This document shows positions 1 through 9,880 of a stretch of 20,000 nt of DNA, piece after piece. Both the position numbers and the translations under genes were made by a program. Origin of the DNA: Saccoglossus kowalevskii (Eukaryota > Hemichordata > Enteropneusta > Harrimaniidae); contig NW_003114900.1 in NCBI RefSeq assembly GCF_000003605.2, positions 1 to 20,000 of the forward strand. The letters run 5' to 3'. Under the pieces are notes generated by a model that was not told the DNA's origin, made no database searches, and worked only from the letters and a program-made list of their open reading frames with translations. How positions within the stretch are numbered: position 1 is the stretch's first letter; every line of letters starts with the position of its first letter.

Positions 1-264
1 TTCATCACCCTAGTATTAATGCTGTTATACACAGACACTCCAATGTGGTACGCTCGTTCTTCCAAGTGTTAAATGCTGTTATACACAGACACTCCAATGT
101 GGTACTCTCGTTCATCCTAGAGTTAAATACTGTTATACACATACACTCCAATGTGTTACTCTCGTTCATCCTAGTGTTAAATGCTGTTATACACAGACAC
201 TCCTTTGTGGTACTCTCGTACCCCTAGTATTAAATGCTGTTATACACAGACACATCAATGTGTT
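1..264. repeat. 3' tail of a P-type higher-order unit (E cassette)
   Basis: This piece matches 12546-12809 in register (offset 12545) and resembles the end of the first full P unit near 1775-1981. It contains the four-monomer E cassette in order: a monomer with ggtacgctcgttcttcc, one with ggtactctcgttcatcc, the agagttaaatactg monomer with catacactcc, and a monomer with gtggtactctcgtacccc. It reads cactcctttgtgg where the other copies mostly read cactcctatgtgg. The rest of this higher-order unit lies upstream of the window. Confidence 0.8.
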
Positions 265-2034
265 ACTCTCGTTCCCCTAGGGTTAAATGCTGTTATAAAC
301 AGACACATCAATGTGTTACGCTCGTTCCCCTAGTGTTAAATACTGTTATACACAGACACTCCAATGTGTTACTCTCGTTCCCCTTGTGTTAAATGCTGTC
401 ATACTCAGACACTCCAATGTGTTGCTATCGTTCCCCTGGTGCTAAATGCTGTTATAAACAGACACATCAATGCGTTACTCTCGTTCCCCTAGTGTCAAAT
501 GCTGATATACACAGACACATCAATGTGTTCCTCTCGTTCTCCTAGTGTTAAATGCTGTTATACACAGATACATCAATGTGTTACTCTCGTTCTCCTAGTG
601 TTAAATGCTGTTATAAACAGACACATCGATGCGTTACTCTCGTTCCCCTAGTATTAAATTCTGATATATACAGACACTCCAATGTGTTACTCTCGTTCCC
701 CTATTGTTAAATGCTGTTATAAACAGACACATCAATGTGTTACTCTCGTTCCCCTAGTGTTAAATGCTGTTACACACAGACACTCCAATGTGTTACTCTC
801 GTTCCCCTATTGTTTAATGCTGTTATAAACACACACATCAATGTGTTACTCTCGTTCCCCTAGTGTTAAATGCTGTTACACACAGACACTCCAATGTGTT
901 ACTCTCGTTCCCATAGTGTTAAATGCTGTTATACACAGACACATCAATGTGTTACTCTCATTCATCCTAGTGTTAAATGCTGTTATACACAGACACTCCG
1001 ATGTGTATCTCGTTCTCCTAATGTTAAATTCTGTTACACACAGACACTCCAATGTGTTACTCTCGTTTCCCTAGTGTTAAATGCTGTTACACACAGACAC
1101 TCCAATGTGTTACTCTCGTTCCCCTAGTGTTCAAAGCTGTTAGACACAGACACTCCAATGTGTTACTCTCGTTCCCCTAGTGTTAAATGCTGTTATACAC
1201 AAACACATCAATGTGTTACTCTCGTTCCCCTAGTGTTAATCGCTGTTATACACAGACACATCAATGTGTTACTCTCGTTCCCCTAGTGTTAAATGCTGTT
1301 ATAAACAGACACATCAATGTGTTACGCTCGTTCCCCTAGTGTTAAATACTGTTATACACAGACACTCCAATGTGTTACTCTCGTTCCTCTCGTGTTAAAT
1401 GCTGTCATACACAGACACTCCAATGTGTTGCTTTCGTTCCCCTGGTATTAAATGCTGTTATAAACATACACATCAATGCATTACTCTCGTTTCCCTTGTG
1501 TCAAATGCTGTTATACACAGACACATCAATGTGTTACTCTCGTTCCTCTAGTGTTAAATGCTGTTTTAAACAGACACATCAATGCGTTACTCTCGTTCCC
1601 CTAGTATTAAATGCTGATATAAACAGACACATCAATGTGTTACTATCATTCACCCTAGTGTTAAATGCTGTTATACGCAGACATGCCAATGTGTTACTCT
1701 CGTTCACCCAAGTTTTAAATGCTGTTATACACTGACACTCCAATGTGTTACTCTCGTTCCCCCTAGTGTTAAATGCTGTTATACACAGACACTCCAATGT
1801 GGTACGTTCGTTCTTCCAAGTGTTAAATGCTGTTATACACAGACACTCCAATGTGGTACTCTCGTTCATCCTAGAGTTAAATACTGTTATACACATACAC
1901 TCCAATGTGTTACTCTCGTTCATCCTAGTGTTAAATGCTGTTATACACAGACACTCCTATGTGGTACTCTCGTACCCCTAGTATTAAATGCTGTTATACA
2001 CAGATACATCAATGTGTTACTCTCGTTCCCCTAG
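265..2034. repeat. P-type higher-order unit, full-length copy 1
   Basis: This block is mostly 53-bp monomers. Its 5' part (265-840) is rich in the cacatc/ataaacagac subfamily and is repeated at about 14785-15360 (offset 14520). Its core (841-1735) recurs at offsets 1330, about 10844, 12871, 14520 and 16225, and its later part also at 3639. It carries the 51-bp marker monomer at 967-1017 (cactccgatgtgtatctcg). It also has the gttgctttcgttcccctgg marker near 1427, a weaker earlier relative of that marker near 421 (gttgctatcg), and an E cassette at about 1775-1981. The array then re-enters the same series at about 2035. Confidence 0.85.
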
Positions 2035-3253
2035 TGTTAAATGCTGTTATAAACAGACACATCAATGTGTTACTCTCGTTCCCCTAGTGTTAAATGCTGT
2101 TACACACAGACACTCCAATGTGTTACTCTCGTTCCCCTATTGTTTAATGCTGTTATAAACAGACACATCAATGTGTTACTCTCGTTCCCCTAGTGTTAAA
2201 TGCTGTTATACACAGACACTCCAATGTGTTACTCTCGTTCCCATAGTGTTAAATGCTGTTATACACAGACACATCAATGTGTTACTCTCATTCATCCTAG
2301 TTTTAAATGCTGTTATACACAGACACTCCGATGTGTATCTCGTTCTCCTAATGTTAAATTCTGTTACACACAGACACTCCAATGTGTTACTCTCGTTTCC
2401 CTAGTGTTAAATGCTGTTACACACAGACACTCCAATGTGTTACTCTCGTTCCCCTAGTGTTCAATGCTGTTATACACAGACACTCCAATGTGTTACTCTC
2501 GTTCCCCTAGTGTTAAATGCTGTTATACACAAACACATCAATGTGTTACTCTCGTTCCCCTAGTGTTAAATGCTGTTATACACAGATACATCAATGTGTT
2601 ACTCTCGTTCCCCTAGTGTTAAATGCTGTTATAAACAGACACATCAATGTGTTATGCTCGTTCCCCTAGTGTTAAATACTGTTATACACAGACACTCCAA
2701 TGTGTTACTCTCGTTCCTCTCGTGTTAAATGCTGTCATACACAGACACTTCAATGTGTTGCTTTCGTTCCCCTGGTATTAAATTCTGTTATAAACATACA
2801 CATCAATGCGTTACTCTCGTTCCCCTTGTGTCAAATGCTGTTATACACAGACACATCAATGTGTTACTCTCGTTCCCCTAGTGTTAAATGCTGTTATAAA
2901 CAGACACATCAATGCGTTACTCTCGTTCCCCTAGTATTAAATGCTGATATAAACAGACACATCAATGTGTTACTATCGTTCACCCTAGTGTTAAATGCTG
3001 TTATACGCAGACATGCCAATGTGTTACTCTCGTTCATCCAAGTTTTAAATGCTGTTATACACAGACACTCCAATGTGTTACTCTCGTTCCCCCTAGTGTT
3101 AAATGCTGTTATACACAGACACTCCAATGTGGTACGCTCGTTCTTCCAAGTGTTAAATGCTGTTATACACAGACACTCCAATGTGGTACTCTCGTTCATC
3201 CTAGAGTTAAATACTGTTATACACATACACTCCAATGTGTTACTCTCGTTCAT
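2035..3253. repeat. P-type higher-order unit, copy 2
   Basis: From about 2035 to 3250 this is an in-register copy of 705-1920 at offset 1330, which is 25 monomers. Differences are scattered single bases, for example ttttaaatg for tgttaaatg near 2302 and ttcaatg for tccaatg near 2750. The 51-bp marker monomer lies at 2297-2347 and the gttgctttcg marker near 2757. It lacks the 5' part seen at 265-705 and ends in an E cassette at about 3105-3250. The register breaks at 3254, where single-base insertions begin. Confidence 0.85.
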
Positions 3254-3540
3254 CCTCGTGTTAAAATGCTGTTATACACCAGACACTCCAATGTGGTACT
3301 CTCGTACCCCCTAGTGTTAAAATGCTGTTATACACAGACACTCCAATGTGGTTCTATCGTTCATCCTAGTGTTAAATGCTGTTAATGACAGACACTTCAA
3401 ATGTGTTACTCTCGTTCATCCTAGTGTTAAATGCTGTTATACACAGGCACTCCAATGTGTTACTCTCGTACCCCTCGTGTTAAATGCTGTTATACACAGA
3501 CACTCCAATGTGGTACTATCGTTACCCTAGTGTTAAATAT
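3254..3540. repeat. Junction segment with irregular monomers and degenerate N cassette
   Basis: Monomers here carry unusual single-base insertions: gttaaaatgctg twice (near 3261 and 3318), tacaccagac at 3275-3284, taccccctag near 3306, and cttcaaatgtg near 3395. At 3380-3400 the monomer reads gttaatgacagacacttc, the hallmark of the three-monomer N cassette seen again near 5684, 9407 and 10965. Monomers of mixed type with gtaccc and ggtactatcg endings follow, before 54-bp B monomers begin. I read this as a junction between P and B blocks. Confidence 0.7.
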
Positions 3541-4250
3541 TGTTACATACAGGCACATCAATGTGTTACTCTCATTCATCCTAGTGTTAAATGCTGTTAT
3601 ACACAGACACTCCAATGTGTTACTCTCGTTCATCCTAGTGTTTAATGCTGTTGTACACAGACACTCCAATGTGGTACTCTCATTCATCCTAGTTTTAAAT
3701 GCTGTTATACACAGACACACCAATGTGTTACTCTCGTTCATCCTAGTATTTAATGCTGTTATACACAGACACTCCAATGTGTTACTCTCGTTCATCCTAG
3801 TTTTAAATGCTGTTATACACAGACACACCAATGTGTTACTCTCGTTCATCCTAGTTTTAAATGCTGTTATACACAGACACTCCAATGTGATACTCTCATT
3901 CATCCTAGTTTTAAATGCTGTTATACACAGACACACCAATGTGTTACTCTCGTTCATCCTAGTGTTTAATGCTGTTATACGCAGACACTCCAATGTGTTA
4001 CTCTCGTTCATCCTAGTGTTTAATGCTGTTATACACAGACATGCCAATGTGTTATTCTCGTTCATCCTAGTTTTAAATGCTGTTATACACAGACACACCA
4101 ATGTGTTACTTTCGTTCATCCTAGTGTTTAATGCTGTTATACACAGACATGCCAATGTGTTACTCTCGTTCATCCTAGTTTTAAATGCTGTTATACACAG
4201 ACTCTCCAATGTGTCACACTCGTTCACCCTAATGTTAAATGATGTTATAC
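3541..4250. repeat. B-type block 1 (54-bp monomers)
   Basis: Successive monomers end in gttcatc and are almost all exactly 54 bp. Three linked subtypes alternate: ctagttttaaatg with cacacc, ctagtgtttaatg with cactcc or catgcc, and tatacgcagac with cactcc. The block ends with actctccaatgtgtcacactcg followed by accctaatgtt near 4200-4235, the same exit sequence used in other B blocks. The constant 54-bp period gives open frames on both strands across this interval, which I do not regard as coding. Confidence 0.85.
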
Positions 4251-4620
4251 ACACACACTCCAATGTGGTACGCTCGTTTTTCCTAGTGTTAAATGCTGCT
4301 ATACACAGACACTCCAATGTGGTACTCTCGTTCATCCTAGAGTTAAATACTGATATACACATACACTCCAAAGTGTTACTCTCGTTCATCCTAGTGTTAA
4401 ATGCTGATACACACAGACACTCCTATGTGGTACTCTCGTACCCCTCGTGTTAAATGCTGTTATACACAGACACTCCAATGTGGTACTCTCGTACCCCTAG
4501 TGTTAAATGCTGTTATACACAGACACTCCAATGTGGTACTCTCATTTATCCTGTGTTAAATGCTGTTATACACAGCCACACCAATGTGTTACTCTAGTTT
4601 CATCCTAGTGTTAAATGCTG
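4251..4620. repeat. Junction segment: E cassette plus ggtac monomers
   Basis: The E cassette occupies about 4255-4445, with variants gctgctatac, atactgatatac and ccaaagtgttac. Two monomers with gtggtactctcgtacccc follow, then gtggtactctcatttatcc. At 4549-4625 there is a cluster of indels: tcctgtgttaaa lacks two bases, cacagccacacc has one substitution, ctctagtttcatcc has one added t, and gctgtatacac lacks one t. Similar E-then-ggtac-then-catttatcc series occur near 8405-8640 and 10290-10575, so this is a recurrent segment type. Confidence 0.7.
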
Positions 4621-5465
4621 TATACACAGACACTCCAATGTGTTACTCTCGTTCCCCTAGTGTTAAATGCTGTTATACACAAACACATCAATGTGTTACT
4701 CTCGTTTTCCTAGTGTTAAATGCTGTTACACACAGACACTCCAATGTGTTACTCTCGTTCCCCTAGTGTTCAATGCTGTTATACACAGACACTCCAATGT
4801 GTTACTCTCGTTCCCCTAGTGTTAAATGCTGTTATACACAAACACATCAATGTGTTACTCTCGTTCCCCTAGTGTTAAATGCTGTTATACACAGATACAT
4901 CAATGTGTTACTCTCGTTCCCCTAGTGTTAAATGCTGTTATAAACAGACACAACAATGTGTTATGCTCGTTCCCCTAGTGTTAAATACTGTTATACACAG
5001 ACACTCCAATGTGTTACTCTCGTTCCTCTCGTGTTAAATGCTGTCATACACAGACACTCCAATGTGTTGCTTTCGTTCCCCTGGTATTAAATTCTGTTAT
5101 AAACATACACATCAATGCGTTACTCTCGTTCCCCTTGTGTCAAATGCTGTTATACACAGACACATCAATGTGTTACTCTCGTTCCCCTAGTGTTAAATGC
5201 TGTTATAAACAGACACATCAATGCGTTACTCTCGTTCCCCTAGTATTAAATGCTGATATAAACAGACACATCAATGTGTTACTATCGTTCACCCTAGTGT
5301 TAAATGCTGTTATACGCAGACATGCCAATGTGTTACTCTCGTTCATCCAAGTTTTAAATGCTGTTATACACAGACACTCCAATGTGTTACTCTCGTTCCC
5401 CCTAGTGTTAAATGCTGTTATACACAGACACTCCAATGTGGTACGCTCGTTTTTCCAAGTGTTAA
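4621..5465. repeat. P-type higher-order unit, partial copy 3
   Basis: From about 4698 to 5460 this matches copy 2 (2389-3151) at offset 2309. It includes the ttcaatgctg monomer near 4768, the gttgctttcg marker near 5066 and the first monomer of an E cassette at about 5400-5460. The 5' part of the core is missing, including the 51-bp marker monomer. The match is interrupted at 5466, where the E cassette gives way to an unrelated divergent monomer. Local differences include acacaacaatg near 4949, where other copies read acacatcaatg. Confidence 0.8.
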
Positions 5466-5704
5466 ATGCTGTTATACACAACACACCAATATTTTACTCT
5501 TGTTCTTCCTAGAGTTAAATGCTGTTTTACACAGACACTCCAATGTGTTACTCTCGTTCACCCTAGTGTTAAATGCTGTTATACACAGACACTCCAATGT
5601 GGTACTCTCTTTCGTCCTAGTGTTAACTGCTGTTATACACAGACACTCCAATGTGGTGCTCTCGTTCATCCTAGTGTTAAATGCTGTCAATGACAGACAC
5701 TTCA
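5466..5704. repeat. Junction segment: divergent monomer and N cassette
   Basis: The monomer at about 5460-5510 is atypical: tacacaacacaccaat is followed by attttactcttgttcttcc, and the next monomer reads gctgttttacac. This resembles monomers near 8880 and 19040. The N cassette follows: ggtactctctttcg at about 5602, gtggtgctctcg at about 5654, and ctgtcaatgacag at 5684-5696 with cacttc. The last of these is a 6-bp inverted repeat with a one-base centre. The 54-bp B monomers begin directly after it. Confidence 0.7.
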
Positions 5705-8404
5705 ATGTATTACTCTCGTTCATCCTAGAGTTAAATGCTGTTATACACAGACACTCCAATGTGTTACACTCGTTCATCCTAGTGTTTAATGCTGTTATAC
5801 ACAGACACTCCAATGTGTTACTCTCGTTCATCCTACAGTTTAATGCTGTTATACGCAGACACTCCAATGTGTTACTCTCGTTCATCCTAGTTTTAAATGC
5901 TGTTATACACAGACTCACCAATGTGTTACTCTCGTTCATCCTAGTGTTTAATGCTGTTATACACAGACATGCCAATGTGTTACTCTCGTTCATCCTAGTT
6001 TTAAATGCTGTTATACACAGACTCTCCAATGTGCCACTCTCGTTCACCCTAATGTTAAATGCTGTTATACACAGACACACCAATGTGTTACTCTCATTCA
6101 TCCTAGTTTTAAATGCTGTTATACACAGACACACCAATGTGCTACTCTCGTTCATCCTAGTGTTTAATGCTGTTATACACAGACACTCCAATGTGTTACT
6201 CTCGTTCATCCTAGTTTTAAATGCTGTTATACACAGACACACCAATGTGTTACTATCTTTCATCCTAGTGTTAAATGCTGTTATACACAGACACTCCAAT
6301 GTGTTACACTCGTTCATCCTAGTGTTTAATGCTGTTATACACAGACACTCCAATGTGGTACTCTCATTCATCCTAGTTTTAAATGCTGTTATACACAGAC
6401 ACACCAATGTGTTACTCTCGTTCATCCTAGAGTTTAATGCTGTTATACGCAAACATTCCAATGTGTTACTCTCCTTCATCCTAGTTTTAAATGCTGTTAT
6501 ACACAGACACACCAATGTGTTACTCTCGTTCATCCTAGTGTTTAATGCTGTTATACACAGACACTCCAATGTGTTACTCTCGTTCATCCTAGTTTTAAAT
6601 ACTGTTATACACAGACACACCAATGTGTTACTCTCGTTCATCCTAGTTTTAAAAGCTGTTATACACAGACACTCCAATGTGGTACTCTCATTCATCCTAG
6701 TTTTAAATGCTGTTATACACAGACACACCAATGTGTTACTCTCGTTCATCCTAGAGTTTAATGCTGTTATACGCAGACACTCCAATGTGTTACTCTCGTT
6801 CATCCTAGTTTTAAATGCTTTTACACACAGACTCACCAATGTGTTACTCTCGTTCATCCTAGTGTTTAATGCTGTTATACACAGACATGCCAATGTGTTA
6901 CTCTCGTTCATCCTAGTTTTAAATGCTGTTATACACAGACTCTCCAATGTGCCACTCTCGTTCACCCTAATGTTAAATGCTGTTATACACAGACACACCA
7001 ATGTGTTACTCTCATTCATCCTAGTTTTAAATGCTGTTATACACAGACACTCCAATGTGCTACTCTCGTTCATCCTAGTGTTTAATGCTGTTATACACAG
7101 ACACTCCAATGTGTTACTCTCGTTCATCCTAGTTTTAAATGCTGTTATACACAGACACACCAATGTGTTACTCTCCTTCACCCTAGTTTTAAATTCTGTT
7201 ATACACAGACACTCCAATGTGGTACTCTCATTCATCCTAGTTTTAAATGCTGTTATACACAGACACACCAATGTGTTACTCTCGTTCATCCTAGTGTTTA
7301 ATGCTGTTATACGCAGACACTCCAATGTGTTACTGTCGTTCATCCTAGTGTTTAATGCTGTTATACACAGACATGCCAATGTGTTACTCTCGTTCATCCT
7401 AGTTTTAAATGCTGTTATACACAGACACACAAATGTGTTACTCTCGTTCATCCTAGTGTTTAATGCTGTTATACACAGACATGCCAATGTGTTACTCTCG
7501 TTCATCCTAGTGTTAAATGCTGTTATACACAGACACTCCAATGTGTTACTCTCGTTCATCCTAGTTTTAAATGCTGTTATACACAGACACACCAATGTGT
7601 TACTCTCGTTCATCCTAGAGTTTAATGCTGTTATACGCAGACACTCCAATGTGTTACTCTCGTTCATCCTAGTTTTAAATGCTGTTATACACAGACACAC
7701 CAATGTGTTACTCTCGTTCATCCTAGTGTTTAATGCTGTTATACACAGACATGCCAATGTGTTACTCTCGTTCATCCTAGTTTTAAATGCTGTTATACAC
7801 AGACTCTTCAATGTGTCACTCTCGTTCATCCTAATGTTAAATGCTGTTATACACAGACACACCAATGTGTTTCTCTCATTCATCCTAGTTTTAAATGCTG
7901 TTATACACAGACACACCAATGTGTTACTCTCGTTCATCCTAGTGTTTAATGCTGTTATACACAGACACTCCAATGTGTTACTCTCGTTCATCCTAGTTTT
8001 AAATACTGTTATACACAGACACACCAATGTGTTACTCTCGTTCATCCTAGTTTTAAAAGCTGTTATACACAGACACTCCAATGTGGTACTCTCATTCATC
8101 CTAGTTTTAAATGCTGTTATACACAGACACACCAATGTGTTACTCTCGTTCATCCTAGTGTTTAATGCTGTTATACGCAGACACTCCAATGTGTTAATGT
8201 CGTTCATCCTAGTGTTTAAATGCTGTTATACACAGACATGCCAATGTGTTACTCTCGTTCATCCTAGTTTTAAATGCTGTTATACACAGACACACCAATG
8301 TGTTACTCTCATTAATCCTAGTGTTTAATGCTGTTATACACAGACATGTCAATGTGTTACTCTCGTTCATCCTAGTTTTAAATGCTGTTATACACAGACT
8401 CTCC
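5705..8404. repeat. B-type block 2 (54-bp monomers), ~2.7 kb with internal ~0.9-kb higher-order repeat
   Basis: About 50 consecutive monomers are exactly 54 bp, except for one added base near 8216 (gtgtttaaatg). Marker monomers reading actctccaatgtgccactctcg start at 6021 and 6939, 918 bp or 17 monomers apart. A related actcttcaatgtgtcactc monomer starts at 7803, a further 864 bp or 16 monomers on. The ttttaaaagctg variant occurs at about 6647 and 8051, 1404 bp or 26 monomers apart. Within each unit, cacacc (T), cactcc (S) and catgcc (A) monomers alternate with tatacgcagac monomers in a partly conserved order. Both strands stay open for over 2.7 kb here purely because the unit is 18 codons long. 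Confidence 0.9.
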
Positions 8405-9298
8405 AATGTGGTACTCTCGTTCATCCTAGAGTTAAATACTGTTATACACATACACTCCAATGTGTTACTCTCGTTCATCCTAGTGATAAATGCTGATATA
8501 CACAGACACTCCTATGTGGTACTCTCGTACCCCTAGTGTTAAATGCTGTTATACACAGACACTCCAATGTGGTACTCTCGTACCCCTAGTGTTAAATGCT
8601 GTTATACACAGACACTCCAATGTGGTACTCTCATTTATCCTAGTGTTAAATGCTATTATACACTGACACTCCAATGTGTTACTCTCGTTCACCCTAGTGT
8701 TAAATGCTGTTATACACAGACACTTCAATGTGTTACTCTCGTTCGCCTAGTGTTAAATTCTGTTATACACAGACACTACAATGTGTTACTCTCGTCCCCC
8801 CTCGTGTCAAATGCTGTTACACACAGACATTCCAATGTGTTACGCTCATTAATCCTAGTGTTAAATGCTGTTATACACAGACACGGCGCGAATATTTTAG
8901 ACTTGTTCTTCCTAGTGTTAAATGCTGTTTACACATACACTCCAATGTGGTACTCTCGTCATCTAGTGTTAAATGCTGATATACACAGACACTCCAATGT
9001 GGTACTCTCGTACCCGTAGTGTTAAATGCTGTTATACATAGACACTCCAATGTGGTACTCTCATTTATCCTGGTGTTAAATGCTGTTATACACAGACACA
9101 CCAATGTGTTACTCTCGTTCATCCTAGTGTTATATGCTTTTATACACAGACACTCCAATGTGTTACTCTCGTTAACCCTAGTGTTAAATGCTGTTATACA
9201 CAGACACTCCAATGTGTTACTCTCGTTCCCCTAGTGTTAAATGGTGTTATACACAGTCACTACAATGTGTTACTCTCGTTCCCCTCGTGTCAAATGCT
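8405..9298. repeat. Mixed segment of P-, E- and divergent monomers
   Basis: This stretch starts with a degraded E cassette (agagttaaatactg with catacactcc near 8426-8460, then cactcctatgtgg). Monomers with gtggtactctcgtacccc and catttatcc endings follow, then 53-bp types. It holds the most divergent unit in the window at about 8868-8920, reading cacggcgcgaatattttag and then acttgttcttcc. The next monomer is shortened to ctgtttacacatac. At 9240-9275 a monomer looks like a fusion of two neighbours: ggtgttatacacagtcactac. The part from about 9019 is repeated downstream at 10524. Confidence 0.7.
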
Positions 9299-9430
9299 GT
9301 TATACCAGACACTCCAATGTGGTACTCTCTTTCATCCTAGTGTTAAATGCTGTTATACACAGACACTCCAATGTGGTGCTCTCGTTCATCCTAGTGTTAA
9401 ATGCTGTTAATGACAGACACTTCAATGTGC
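9299..9430. repeat. N cassette, copy preceding B block 3
   Basis: Three monomers occur in fixed order: gttataccagacactcc with ggtactctctttcatcc, then gtggtgctctcgttcatcc, then gttaatgacagacacttc. The same trio is at 10858-10990 (offset 1558), with less exact versions at about 5590-5704 and 3290-3410. In this copy and in the 5.6-kb and 10.9-kb copies, B-type 54-bp monomers begin immediately afterwards, so the cassette marks the left edge of B blocks. Confidence 0.75.
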
Positions 9431-9880
9431 TACTCTCGTTCATCCTAGTGTTAAATGCTGTTATACACAGACACACCAATGTGTTACTCTCATTCATCCT
9501 AGTTTTAAATGCTGTTATACACAGACACACCAATGTGTTACTCTCGTTCATCCTAGAGTTTAATGCTGTTATACGCAAACACTCCAATGTGTTACTCTCG
9601 TTCATCCTAGTTTTAAATGCTGTTATACACAGACACACCAATGTGTTACTCTCGTTCATCCTAGTGTTTAATGCTGTTATACACAGACATGCCAATGTGT
9701 TACTCTCGTTCATCCTAGTTTTAAATGCTGTTATACACAGACTCTTCAATGTGTCACTCTCGTTCACCCTAATGTTAAATGCTGTTATACACAGACACAC
9801 CAATGTGTTTCTCTCATTCATCCTAGTTTTAAATGCTGTTATACACAGACACACCAATGTGTTACTCTCGTTCATCCTAG
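9431..9880. repeat. B-type block 3 (54-bp monomers)
   Basis: Monomers end in gttcatc and follow the order seen in B block 2: cacacc, agtttaatg with tatacgcaaac, cacacc, catgcc, then the actcttcaatgtgtcactc marker at 9741 and a cacacc monomer with gtgtttctctcattc at about 9805. Those two markers sit 1938 bp after their counterparts at 7803 and 7867, so this block is a shortened copy of the right part of block 2. It passes into the duplicated mixed segment at about 9880. Confidence 0.85.

Noticed and set aside
1420-1460. CENP-B box in the ttcgttcccctgg monomers
   Set aside because: The ttcgtt start resembles the box, but the required downstream CGGG part is absent (cccctggtatta). The resemblance is limited to six or seven bases.
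3431-4453. 340-codon plus and 299-codon minus open frames over B block 1
   Set aside because: They coincide with the 54-bp block and stop where the monomer length changes. They carry nothing beyond satellite monomers.
6045-6056. Telomere-like ccctaa motifs
   Set aside because: ccctaa appears only as an occasional change of ccctag at monomer starts. It never occurs in tandem.
5472-8207. 911-codon minus-strand open frame as a gene with 18-residue repeats
   Set aside because: The reasoning is the same as for the plus strand. No promoter, splice sites or unique N- or C-terminal domain is visible, and every 53-bp block destroys the frame.
5500-8328. 942-codon plus-strand open frame as a repeat-protein gene
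   Set aside because: It begins and ends within satellite monomers, starts at a point set by a divergent monomer, and ends soon after an added base near 8216. Its openness follows from a 54-bp period without a stop. A minus-strand frame of similar length overlaps it, and subfamily variation changes residues in both.
8868-8935. Inserted foreign element at the cggcgcg monomer
   Set aside because: Both sides keep satellite register and the unit is close to monomer length, with no terminal repeats or target duplication. It is better read as a diverged monomer.
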